Source: Ischnura elegans (lineage: Eukaryota > Arthropoda > Insecta > Odonata > Coenagrionidae). From it: DNA of 64,000 nt. Below, piece after piece: positions 23,179 to 36,400 of this stretch. Position 1 is the first letter of the stretch. The number at the start of each line of letters is the position of its first letter. The notes under the pieces are model-generated. The model worked only from the letters and a program-made list of their open reading frames with translations. It was not told the origin of the DNA and did not search any database. Position numbers and translations under genes: made by a program. The DNA lies in contig NC_060258.1 of NCBI RefSeq assembly GCF_921293095.1, positions 1,488,001-1,552,000 of the forward strand, read 5' to 3'.

Positions 23179-24252
23179 GGTTTCACAGCAATAACTAATT
23201 CAGTCTCTAAACGAATTCACTCCTCAAGCAAAGCATCCACGCAGCACTCAGTGATTACTAAATTCCTAATAAATTGCGATCATTTCCATTACGTACACCA
23301 ATGCAAAAACATTGGAATTGTTAAGAAAAAGGGCGTGTTCAGCTCACAATTAAATATGACCTCAAATGAAATCACATCGCAACAGAGTAATCAGCAAATA
23401 TTTCAACGAATTCCATGTTTATTGACGCACTACATTATAATAAACCAAATAAGCAGGATTTAGGTTAGATACCGAACTTAAGTTGCATATTTTAGCGCTA
23501 GAGGACAACGTACGCAGTAGGCCTACAATCGATAGATGAGGTATTTGCAACGATGAGTGATCAATTATTGAGCTTTATAGCATTGTTTTAGACATAAATG
23601 TTTTAGTAATTTTTATAATACAACTTTCAAGATATTTTGTACCCTTTATCATACGTAAAGACCGCAAATGAACTGTGACCGTGTGGAAGCTGAAGTCGGC
23701 CTTAAATTCAGTTTCTAGCCAAAGCATTGACCAATAATGAAATATAAACTATAATATTACCATTAATTGAAAGAAAATTGACGAATATAAATTAAATGTC
23801 CTTTTATTTTTTTCAAATGGAAAGAAAATTGTCTTGAAACGCGGATGTCAGGCCTGTTCTATAGGTGTGCTGTATGCGGATAAAATAGCAACTAGGTATC
23901 ATCGATTCTATGTTGAGGCTTGAATGCATGTTCTTGTATTAACAAATAAACGTTGCGGATCGATCTTTGTCGTGCATGTTGTATTCGTAAGATTTATAAT
24001 CATGTCAGAAATTGTTGAAAATATTCTCAGCCCATGCTATTGAGTGGTGACATGTCTCTCAGGCGTTTGTTGTTTGTTGTTGGCGTCGTTGGTCCTTTCG
24101 TTGAGCATAATAATCATATGCATTTTCAATTTCAAACATCAACGTAGTGAATGTAGTTTCCTTGTGAGATTTTGAGATCTTTGTCAGTGAGTAGATGATG
24201 TCTTTGGCGATATAACTGATTTAAACAGTGAATGAGATTTTGAGGTGAAAAC
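23179..24252. promoter_or_regulatory. Shared intergenic region of the divergent ZAD pair
   Basis: 1074 bp separate the two start codons, with the genes pointing away from each other, so both 5' UTRs and promoters must lie here unless there are upstream non-coding exons. The centre is AT-rich and the part near the right gene (24040-24110) is GT-rich. I cannot place a TATA box or initiator with confidence. The region is not visibly palindromic, so it may be the centre of the inverted duplication. Bidirectional promoter use is an inference from layout. Confidence 0.5.
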
Positions 24253-24405
24253 ATGAGTCGCACCAGCGGGATTTTCACGGAATCTTCAGGAAGGAATTGC
24301 AGACTTTGTATGAAAAATCATGAATATTATTATAACATATTCACTTCGAATGTGGCATGCAATATAGCTGTAAAGGATGCCATACATGATTTAGTCGGCT
24401 TACGT
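24253..24405 (+). CDS. Right ZAD gene, exon 1 (start, first half of the ZAD)
   Basis: ATG at 24253, donor gtgagt at 24406; 51 codons, phase 0. MSRTSGIFTE...CRLCMKN carries the first CxxC of the ZAD and the YYYNIFTS block shared with the left gene. The start is the first Met in frame and matches the paralogue's start. Confidence 0.9.
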
Positions 24406-27400
24406 GTGAGTGGCATATCAAATGCAATCGATCTTCTTTGGTGCTTACTTCATTTTGTTTTTTCCAAGATAATTACGACTTCTGTTGACGTATAATTTGT
24501 TTATTAATGTCTCAGATTGCTGTGGGAGATGGCCTGCCCACTACCATGTGTCCTCTGTGTTTGAAGAAACTTACGGAATTCAGCGTCTTCAAAAAGATTT
24601 GTTTAGAATCAGACGCAGTTCTTAGAAAAAGTTTGCAGAGTAATTGTTGTAGGGTGAGTACTTATCCTTTTTTCTTCTTTGATGGCTGGCGTAGTATAGG
24701 TATGGCAGAGTTAGAGGTGACACTCTTCGGTATTTGTTGACTACAGTAGGAATGTAGAAAGATAAATTTTGCGGACTGAAATAGTTATGGTATGAAGTTT
24801 TGAGGATAAACTCTATATTGTAATCGATTAACTTCTTGGTGGCACAATTGGAGAAATATAATGTTGTAGAACTACCGGTGGCCATTTAATCGAACACTAA
24901 CTAAAAAAGTACTTCGATTAACGGTCGAAAGATAATTTAGCATACATTTTGTTAATCTACAGGAAAAGGTTACATGAAAGGCCCTCGTCCATGGTACACG
25001 GAAAAGTGTCATAAGTCCAACATCCCATAAACGGTTTCTCCCTATATGTGAGCCCTTGGCAGGATGCTATTTATGTTGCAGTTGGTTTTTCAGTGTCAAA
25101 GACTTAAGACATATCGTGTTCTGGCAAAACTTAGTGTTTACTATACAATAATATTCGGGAAGAATGGGGTTTAAATTTACCATTTATCAACGTAGAAAGG
25201 CAATCCACACACTTGGCTCTGGGTCATTCCATTCCAAATCTACCAGGCCATGACCCCCACCGATTCGGATTTTCATGAAACTTGCCATGGCCATACATTC
25301 TGGTTGATATAATTAGAAATTGTGTACAATTTTAGCCTCCAGGTGTCTATTGTTGGTGACATATTCACTGCATGAATGACTTCATGCAGTGAATATTTAA
25401 CGATTATCGTGGGATCATTATGGACCACTTAGCTTTAGAAAAAAAATGTCTTGTCATCTCCCAGGAATGGAGGTAAGTATAGATGAAAATAAAAATCACC
25501 ATGTGTTGCACGTTGCGGCACTCAAGGGGTCCCGCCCAAATTTCAATTGCTCATATTTCATTAACAGTTGAAAATTGGAGGCAAATATTGTGCACAATTT
25601 CTAATTATTCCAGGATGTATGACCATGGAAAATATCTGGAAAATCTGAGTCATTGGGTGTCATTTGGTCAAAATATTGGTTGATTTGACATGGAATAACT
25701 CCTCAACCATACTCCTTTTTTTTTTTTAAGAACAAAGAATTCTCTGACCATATGCTGCTAAATAATGAAAGGTGAGAAAACTTGAAAATAGTTTGTGGAT
25801 CGGTTGTTAAATATAGTACCGAGTGCATGCAAACATATTATATTTCTTTTTGGTGACCTCTGCTTTGGGTTTAACTATGATCTTGTGAGGCTAAGGTTAA
25901 GTACAACTAAAAATATCTAAGCAAAATTTCAGAAATTGGTTGTTTATTTTGAAGGCTTCTTATATGTGGGTACAATGAAGGTGTAGCGATTTACTATGCT
26001 GAATAATACTTTCATGCGCTAAATGATGCACTTGTGTAATTTCTATTATGAAGCGATTATTCTTACTCCCTGGTACAGACTCACTGACTAAATGATTGTT
26101 GGCGGATATCGCTTGCTTATATATAATGGCGAACGCGGAATGCTGCTTTGGGCGTTCCTGGATTATTCCCGATTTTCTCTACTGCATGTTGTGGCAGATA
26201 TTGCGCCACAAAGGCAAGATTGGCGAAGTATTAGAAATTATTTTTAGTGCGAAAAAATTATCTATGAAAATATTTTCATTAAAAATGTAAAATCAGGTAG
26301 AAATCAGGAATTTTGATGTGATATATCTTTTCTGTAGCTGTTGTGTTAATTTGTAAATACTATTTTCCAATATTTGAGTATAATTTTAATATTTACATCA
26401 ATTTTGATTGACTAGATCACAAAATATCTAAAATCATTCCTGTTCGTGCCTTTTATGAAATTATTTGTTTCTTTAAATAATTTTATAGATGAACACTATT
26501 CTGTTTTCAAAAATGCATTAATACCTTTGGAAGTATTGTATTACTATTGTGGTTAACAAGCTTATTTTATATATTATATTAAATTATACTGTGGTTTAAG
26601 CTTAAATATGACCTTAGTATTAATAAGTTACCTGTACCTTTGTTGTTACCATTGTTGGGAAATACATTTTTTAGGTACAGAGATGCTTATCCTACATAAC
26701 AGCCTTAAAAATCTTGGCTAAGGATATGGTGTGCAGAAGGTTACCCAGGATTACACTGGGTCAGACTCTTCAACTCTGTCTCAGGTCAATTTTTTATGTA
26801 CCAGGTGCCCTGATGACGATGGACAACTTGTTCACCGAAACTTTGGCTGATTGTTAGATGGAGTTGGAGAAACTGACCCAGTGGAATTCCTGAGTAACCT
26901 TACACAATATTATAGAATGGGAAAACCTTTGCATGCATGCATATATGCAATGCATGCCTGGCAATGTTATTGCATTCTTAATTTTTTGGGGGCTACCAAT
27001 TTCAAGGTGGTGTATGGAACGGAAAAAATAATAATCAGTTGGTACAATGTCTGGGGAATTTGGCTGGTGCGTTCAGCCTTTGTTTTACAGTGTTTCCTAA
27101 TAGGTTTTAATGTTAAATGTTCTAGGTTTTGTGGCATTCGGTCAAGCATTTTATGCTGTGGAATCACTGCTGAATCATTTGGAACCCAAGTTTCTTGCTT
27201 AATATTAAATTCCCAACTCATGCAATCGCTAGGAAATGGCTTGGTGGGTAACTCCAACTACAAAGCAAACTCTTCTTGAGTTACGCATTAATCTTCCTCA
27301 AGCAATGTCTCCCATTCTGTTTCTTTGAAGGTATTTGGTCTTCCTTCACATGGACAGTTGTCGTCATTGAAATGACCGTCGTTGAAGCAGTGATACCAAT

Positions 27401-30400
27401 CATGTCACATTGTCTCTCCTAGATCAGCATTGCGGTTAAATTTATAGGGCTCTTGATGCACTTTATCCCATTTTATTTAAATGACAGAAGGAAATTAACT
27501 GCTCATGCAAATGATGGTTAATTGGCTCAAACCCAGAAATTTTCTCACAGCACTAAGTATCCTTTGCCAAGAGAAATTCATCATGGTTGTCGAGCTGCTT
27601 GTTTTCCAAATGTCTAGGTTTGAGTAATGATGCTACTAATATTTCAAAATCGACCATCTGTCAGTACTATATCCATCTATTAACTAACAGCAGGAACTTT
27701 GTTTAGAGGGTAATACATAATTGTTGCATGATTGTTTTTGCAAATTTTTAAGGATAATAATATCAGGGTTATTTAAAGGCAGTTTCATGAAATGGTTTTG
27801 TAAGAGAAGATGATTTTGAGGTTTCTTTTCTTTCTACATAACCCAGTATTGCAACGAGTAATCTCTTCCAGAGTTAATACTTAAATGTTAGCAGAAGGTC
27901 TAGAACGTAATAAATACATTGACATTATGTTCACTATGTTTTTTCCTCTACTTCTCTTTCAAGAAAAGAATAAATGGACATTTCAGCCTTTTGGAAGCCA
28001 CTTATACAAAAATTATGACTTCAGAAGAAAGAATCAGAAGTATGAGAATCAGAAACTCTGTCATTTTATTTTCTGAACGGCAAAAATTTTAAATCCTCAT
28101 TTTCTACTTTGATTTAGTGTAATTTGAAAAAAAAAACTGAAAATAATACCACTGGATGATCCCCATTCTCTATCGTATATTTTGCAGTGAAGGACCAGCT
28201 ACTATGGTCCCAAATAAATTTTAAAAAGGCACTGCAGTAACTCAGAATATTAGGGATCTACCTGCGAGAATTTGTTTCATTCAGAAAGATAGATTTTCAG
28301 TTATTGATTAACAGGCATGCAGACACCACTCTATTTTTATATGAAAGCATGGGCAGTATGTTGAACATCCTTCTTCATATTGCTTTAGAGCATCCCATAT
28401 ATGTATTTTTAAGGAGATGATTGTTTTTTCTATTACTTTTTCTGCAGAGTTTTGAGGAACGAGGGGCAGGTGATGACAATTCGGGGCCTTCTGTGGAGAC
28501 TAAGGGCTGCATTCAAGATGTGATTGAAAACAATTCACAGCTCACTTGCTCATCCCAAACCACTGAAATATACCTTCCTGTGCCAGACTTGGTACTGCCA
28601 AGGGACAATGAGTTGGTAAGTTATGTTCTAGTACACAGTGAAACCTGATTTGAACCACCTTCAGTTACATAAATTTCTCAGTTTCAATAAGAAAAAGAGT
28701 ATGCCTGTTATAAAAATGAGGATATTTATGGGAAGTTACTCACAGTAATGCCATTGTCAGTTGAGGTATTTTCCGGTTTTAATGTATGAGTCAGAAAGCT
28801 GAACCACACTAATATTTTCCTGTCAATATCACTTGTACAACACTGGAAATCCTCTGATAGAAATTTCTTGTATCTGATGGAGTAGTTTTGTTGATAACTG
28901 TGTGAAATGTCTGCTCAAGCCATTTGTCTTTGCTATGACTGGGCTGTGTCTCATTATTGTCCTCGCTTTGTTTTAAGCCACCTTCCTTCTTAATTTCAAT
29001 GAAGGGTCCAGCGATAACTGTTGTGGCACCTCTTTATAAGCCTGAGTAAGAAAGGATAAAGACAATTCAGTGTACAGTGGAACCTCGATCTATCATTCCA
29101 GCTGTTTTACCTCTGCTCTAAGTGACCAAAACTCTCATTCTAACCGCATGCCCTTTGTGATTTAACTCCCCCTCCCTAGATGAACGTTGATATTCTGGAG
29201 TTTGATCTGTGAGTGGCAAGAATCTCATGATTACATTGGCCAGCTGGAGTGGTCTCAAGCAAAAGAGGATTTTTTATTATCAAATTAGGCTGTTATTGTT
29301 TTCCTTTTATTGAGTGAAGCCCATTATTCTCTCCTAGTTTCATGTGAAAGACGAGGATGAAGGTGACCTTAGTGAAGTGAATTATCCTGTGCTGTACCCA
29401 TCAGATCCAGCAGGAATTTCAACTGATGTGTCAGATCCATTAGCCGCTGATGAATTGGTGAGTTTACTTGTGCCTTGTACAGGTCTATTTTCTACTGCAC
29501 AATATCAATCCTTTGTGGAATATTCCCAACACCTCTCAGCAGAAACGTAAAGAATTCTCCCTCACCTGATCAATAATGACCAACTACAGAATAGATTTCA
29601 TGAGTGAGTCATTTAAAATTAATTATTCGTAATAATGAACTTTTTTTTTGCTAAAGTGACACTTCAAAGTTGTTTACTAAGCAAGTGAGCACACTGTCTT
29701 CACATTGGTGAGCAGTTATTGTTCTTTTGATAATATAACACAGTTTTCACTTCTGTTCATGACAGAGTAGATGGGTGGTTAGGAATTGAGAGTTAAGCGG
29801 AGTACTGTTGAGTCTGGAACAGTTTAATAGCATGACCATGACATCATGATGCAGCTGCTAGCCCGGTCTAACAACATAGCTCGTTCCTTATGAGAGATTG
29901 ATATTCACAGGAATCAGATCAGATTTGGATATTTTGATGAAAGTGAATGGGAGTTTATAACAAGGTCTAGGGATTTGTCCTTCTTTACCACTTTTGTATG
30001 GGGTGTTGTACGTTTTACAATTCAAATGGATTACCAAAAGACATCAAAAGTTAGTGACATGAACTAATTTTTATATACCTTTACTCAATTTTCTGCTACT
30101 GTTGTTCATAGTCTTGAGCCCCTTCCACTATTAATTTAATATTTTCCTTATTGTTAGATATTCATTAGACATTTTTGGACACACTCATCTTATCTTTCAT
30201 TCCTGGCATAAGGCAGGAATACCCATCATTTTGGTAAAATGACTGAACTGAGTCCACAGTAGTTTGTTCTATGTTTTTGCCCCTCCTTGGATCTGGTATA
30301 GCATTCCATATTCACTAACATTAAATCAGGTGGCTACTTTTTTCATTCTCCACATAGTGGTAGCTAGTGTAAGTATCTGAATTATCTCTCGCCGACTGCC

Positions 30401-33400
30401 TGCTGTCACCAGTTTTTCTTTTAGTAACCCCACAAGCACATCCATATCACTTGCTTTATCAACGACTTTTGAATCATGCTCTGGAAGGAAGTCTTTATCC
30501 AATAGTTTGCTAGCCTTTTTGTTCAGAGTAGAAGTTGCAACTTTCTGTTACCTTTAATGAGACATTGATTTGCTGTGAGATACAACTGCATGGAGTTTCA
30601 AAGGAGACACATCCATTTCCTTGAACGATGAATTTATTTCCTCCAATACTTTTCTTTCAATCAACCTTTGTCGAAATCTACAATACTCTCATCACTGCCA
30701 GCAATTGGGATTAGCTCTTAAATGCCACAGTTTTCTTCAATATATATGGTGTATGTATTTATCCACTTTTTCTCTACATGAATCACGTATCTTTTGTCCC
30801 AGAATTTCTTTTAACAGTTTCTAGTATGCTGTTTATCGTGAATGAAAATGCTGGTGTTACTGTTTGTAGTGATTTACTCTTTTTTTTTCTATGACATTTA
30901 AATGGATCACAGCAAATTATTTGATACGTTTTATATTTTTCTAAGAAGTAGGTTTTTTGATGCTCACAATTACTCAAAAGAAGTCCAGAACTTATTCCAT
31001 GCCTTTGTTCAATCATTTCTCTTTCCAGTGTACTTATTTCTTCAAATTTTAGGAGATTCACTTAGTGTAGCTAGTTTATGGTACTCTGTACCACTAATTG
31101 TAAGTTCTCCTTAACTACAGTTACCAGGCTCTTGATAATGGGCCATTATAAAGAAATCAGTCTGAATGATAAATCAATATATGAGAGTGAAAAATTATTG
31201 TTTACTGAGATAGAAAAAACAAATTTTGTCAAAATATTTTCCATAAGGCTTACATACCTGGTTTCTAGAGATGGACACAAATATTAACTACAGAACTTGT
31301 TGGAAAAAAAACTTGATGATCACAATGCCAAAGTTGGAGGGCAACTGGGGAAGACAAAGGGCAAACAATAGCTGCATCCTGAGAGAAAAACTACATTGTA
31401 CGAATGGTGAATGTGGCAGGGCTTACTCAGCTCATTTTTGCTTTCTGTTCAATGAACCCTGTTCAGGTCTAAAATATGTGCTTACATTGTTGCCATATTC
31501 CAATGTAATCTGATCTTTTTCTCAGCTCCACTATGAAGTTAAAAAGTATCATTTCTTCAAAGAAGATACAGCAACAAGTTAATGTCTAATCCTCATTAAA
31601 GGCTTGTCAAGGTTAGACAATGTATCTTCTCACATTATTCTTATAAGTTGCACTACATTCATAAAGTAAAACATATTCGTGAAGTTTTTGTCAATACAAA
31701 ATGGAGAAAGTTAACTTGTACTGACATGTATCCAGTATTTTGATGTGTTCTATAAAGCAACGATAAAGTTATCCCCAGCAATGATGGGTGCTATGAATTC
31801 CTTAAAACATCCTGTTTCAAAAGTATATTTTTCTCATTGGGAGAAAAACAACCTGCATATAAAAAATGGTTTAATGTTGGAACTTATTATGTACAAGATT
31901 CATGTCATAAATATTTCCTTAGATAAAGAAAACAGTTAACACAAGCATTTCATCACACCTGAAGTAGAACCCAACACTGACTGCCAGAGTCGTGAAAATG
32001 GATTTATTTTTAAAAAATTTTTTAACAACAAAACAAGCATAAAGCCATGAATTTCATTTTTATAGGTGGTGGGTCATACATTAAGGAATATTAGAAAAAT
32101 AATATAGCTCTATTCAAATATTGCCTCAGGTCAAACTAGAACCATATTTTTTCGGCAAAATTTTCTAAAATCTTATGAAACATGAGTTTAGAGAATTTCC
32201 TTTATCCCTTAGGATATTTTCAATTGGTTTTTGGAATCCTCATGACTTCTATAGTAAACCTGTAAATGTTCATAGTGAATCAGATGAAAAATATGGCTGA
32301 GACAAATTATTTCCCTGTGTAGGTACTATCATTTGCAAAAGTCGTGCTACAAATCGAGCAAATTGAAAAGTAGAATATTAATCACATTAGCTTCCTTAAT
32401 GTTGACAAACAAACATTTATCACACTATGGCGGAACAAAACCATGGCTTTGGACTTACTTATCAATGCTACTTTTAGTCTACAGTTGTTAGGGCATATGC
32501 TGCAAGGTCATTATTGTCTAGATCTTTTATTTAATCATCCAACTATCATAGTGTTGTCTTTCTCCTCTACCAAGTCCTCTTGTGCCATTGTTATGACTGC
32601 ATGGTTGTTTCATTGGCTCTAGAGTATATTGTGTCTCTCACAGTATGCAGTTTTTATCCTATTCCATGCAGAATATCACTTTACATTTAGGTTTCTTCAT
32701 TCTTAGGATATTTTTCAATTAGTTTTTGGAATCCTCATGACTTCTATAGTAAACCTGTAAATTTTCATAGGTAATCTGATGAAAAATCTGGCTGAGACAA
32801 ATTATTTCCCTCTGGAGGTACAAGTGCCTCTGGAGACCGCATTCATTGAAAAACTGCAGTTTCACCCAAACTTCAAATAGTCCCAAAAGAACTATAAAAG
32901 ATAGACTAGAAATATTTTACAATGTTTTATTCCTACATGGAAGGGTGAAAATTTTCAAGTGTCATCAAAATACGAGTCGGTGGGTGTCATGCCTGGATGA
33001 ACTGACATGGAATGACGCAATAATGATATAAGTTCCACTAATCCGGTTTCACTGCTCTGTGACTCCACTCAAACGACCCTTCTTAACGAATTAGCTGCAA
33101 AAAAAGCTCTGTATGAAGGGGACTGAAGAGCCTCTTTGGGCTAAGTGTAGCAGTAATGCTATGGCAAAAACTCCACTATCTGGAAATGGTTGAAGGTTGA
33201 ATGAATATTTATTTTCCAAACAAATCTTTTTTACCCATATGGCAGGTTAGCAGAAAAAATATTTTTAATGTGAGGCAGGTGAGATGATAATTTGAGGTGT
33301 TGCTGATGGAGTATTCAGAATCTAATTTGGAGTTATTTCCCTCCAGATTTATTTCTTTGTAGCTTCCTTTGTGAGGCAGGCACGACTATAGTTGGACCCC

Positions 33401-36400
33401 CTGGTCGGCTCACGATTAACCTTTTGAAAAATTTGTAAAATTGCTGCAAAAATACAATTTTAAAACATAATTTTATTTTAACTTACACGAAAAAGAAATA
33501 ATTAATAAGAAATTTTTAATTTTATGGAAAAAAACAATGAATTTGACTTTGATTTTGGACAATGAAACCTTTCATCCCCCAACGTAACGCATACTTTTGA
33601 CCGTATACAAGCAACAATGCAAAATATCCACTAGAATATTTCACCTCTTTCAAAAAATATTCATCCAAATTCTACTTATAATCCACAGATTCTATCAAAA
33701 CCATGCTCGAACATTTTATAAATGTTTTTTTAATAAAAAATCCAGGATTTGTTGAAAAAAATGAGGTAACTATGACGTGGAGGATATGAAGCTTTAAAAT
33801 TAGTCAATCACAGAGAGGAAACCTATCCAGAAAATAGTTGTAGAAAACACTGCCAATCCACCAATGGTCGAATAAGGGGTTCCAACTCCGGTTCACCCGT
33901 GAGGCAATCCCAAAAACCTTTGGTGTGGTTTTTGAACTCGTTGAACTTTAATAGATACGGAATACCTTGTGCATTGACAGGCCCTCAAAGGTCGTGCAGA
34001 GGCAGATGGGCCTGAAGGCGATCTTCCTGAGAAGCAGCAATCTGAGGAAGACGATGAGGAGGAGAGCTTCTGTCCAAAGCTGGAGAGCGATTCGGATGAA
34101 GGGGATGAATGCAGAAACAGTGATGCCGGAACCAAGGTGGTAAGTTTGGGATACTCCCTGATCGACACAGTTTTTATAGTAGACTAAGTACAGCAGAGCA
34201 GCGATTATCCGGCTGCGGATTATCCAAGTATGATTTTCACTCCCACTCAATATTTAATGAAATAAAATGCATTTGGATCCGAAAATATCCGATCCGAAAG
34301 ATCCGGCTCCGAGAATCAAGGATCCGATCCAAATCCGGATCAGAAAAAAATCCTAAATCCGTCCATCCCTGATTAAAAGCATGGTGTTACAGTTGCTATT
34401 AGCGTCCAAACTTTTTCTTTGGCAGACAGACAGTTCTGTAGATGATTACAGGGAGGGAATAGGGGCATGCCGAGGGACAGAAAAAGGAATGCGTACAAGG
34501 AGATTGTAAATATAACAGATGCCCGATTATCCGGCTGCAGTATGTGTTGTGGATTATCCGTGCGTGATTTTTACTCTTGCTCAATATTTTTAGCGACCTT
34601 TTTAAAAAAATAAAATTGGATGCAAAATCATCGCAATAACTTCATTAATACTAGGATACAACAAGCATATTACTTCTGTTAGAATCCCTTTCGAAATGGA
34701 AGCAATAGCGAGCTAGCTGCATTCACGGGAGTTCCGTGTCCCTTTTTTCCAAGCCTTGCAGCGCACCACCGTGCTCTGTAATCATGGATACAAGTCCCGC
34801 TGCAATTGCAAGCAGGGAAACTTGTGTGATAGGCGACTACGTGGCGTGGTGTCTGACAGTGTAATTTCAGACATTGAGCAGTTGTTTTGAAGCATTAGTT
34901 CAAACCACTTTTCTGTATCCTTGATCACACAGCCACGGATGTATGGTTTTCACAACCAGGCATTATATGGAGCATTAATAAAACGAGTACATCCATGTTA
35001 TCACTGCTAAAAAGATTGCGAACTGGCGAAGAAAGCTGTAATTGTGTCAGGGAAGCACTTTAAAATAGCGGAATTATGTCATTAATAATAATGTATTTTG
35101 TGTTTTATGTAAATTATGAAAATAACAATACATTGAAGTGAAAGTTTGGGTTATTTGTGTTCTCCGATTATTCTTGCCGTCTCTTCCCATCATTTGTATG
35201 TCCCCTTTTGCGTTCCCTTATGGCTGCATGGATTGCAACCAAAGCAGACAGAAAGGTGCATAGCATGTGTCCGAGCCCTCTAGTGCAACTTTTGGTTGCG
35301 TCTTGACACATCTTTTGAGTCGTTATCTCATTACCCTTTGTTACATCACATCGCACAATTTCTGGTAATCCAGACACGTAGGCACACCTCTTGACACGCT
35401 CAAAGATGAATGAAACATTTAAATCCTTTTTAATGAGGAGGTTGTGAATATCTGCAGGCTAAGATATGCATAGGATTAAGTACAATGCAAATGTTAGAGA
35501 TTTTCTAAAACATTTTTTCCTCCATTAGATATAATGTCTTATCATAATTTAAACAGCAAAAGTAAAATATTTTGAAAAAATCTTCTGGGCTTTAATGGCT
35601 TAAATGAAAAGTGGAAATTTTCAAGCGCATTAAAACGTGATGGATAAGTATGATTGCTGGGAAAAGCCCGTATGACATCATTTTGGTTCTGGCTGCCACC
35701 AAGTGAGGCCATCTTTGTGCGAGGCTATGAGCAGTGTGACGATGCAGGCTGCTAGTAGGTGGCACATGGCTTGATTAAAGATTATTAATACCCAATCAAA
35801 TGAAGGAAACTTTCCGACCATAGGCAATTTTAATAGGTGATTAGTAAGGGAGGTTTCCCTGAGCTCTGTGCCACATGCATGCGTTTCAAATGAGGTGAAA
35901 ATTGGCCGTGAACATTTGTATAAACAGGGAGTTTTAAAACCAAATATGCATTGGTAATCTCAGACAATGTAAAATTCCTATCTACTCAAATAGCATCTAG
36001 GTCCCTGTGACATCATGTGGAGTGGCATTGCATGGACGCCAATCTGGCCTTTTCCAAATAAGGTTAAAAATGACCGTGAACATTTGTCTAAACAGGGATT
36101 TTTAAAACCAAATAATTTTTATACATATCATGAATACGATAATAGTGGGTAAAGAATCACAATCAATGCCTTACATTTTCTTTGATGAAGGGAACTACCC
36201 TATTGAAGAATCCTTGGAATTTTACTCACAAGGGGAGACCACTTAAACAACATATTTGGGCTTTTCTAACCCTCAATATTAACACTGTTATATGGGTAAA
36301 ATAGGCTCCATTAAATCACTATAAGCAATTTGCCATGGACGATGTACAGCATCCTTGAAGTGTTGTGTAGCAGTTTTGTTTGCTTTCCTTCCAGATACAT

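Larger units (their letters stand above)
25701..28447. other. Intron 2 of right gene, remainder
   Basis: Contains the hammerhead-like hairpin (26755-26884) and a mariner-like scrap (27050-27475), listed separately. The last about 120 bp before exon 3 align with the left arm on both sides of the hAT insertion point. Otherwise no exon. Confidence 0.4.
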
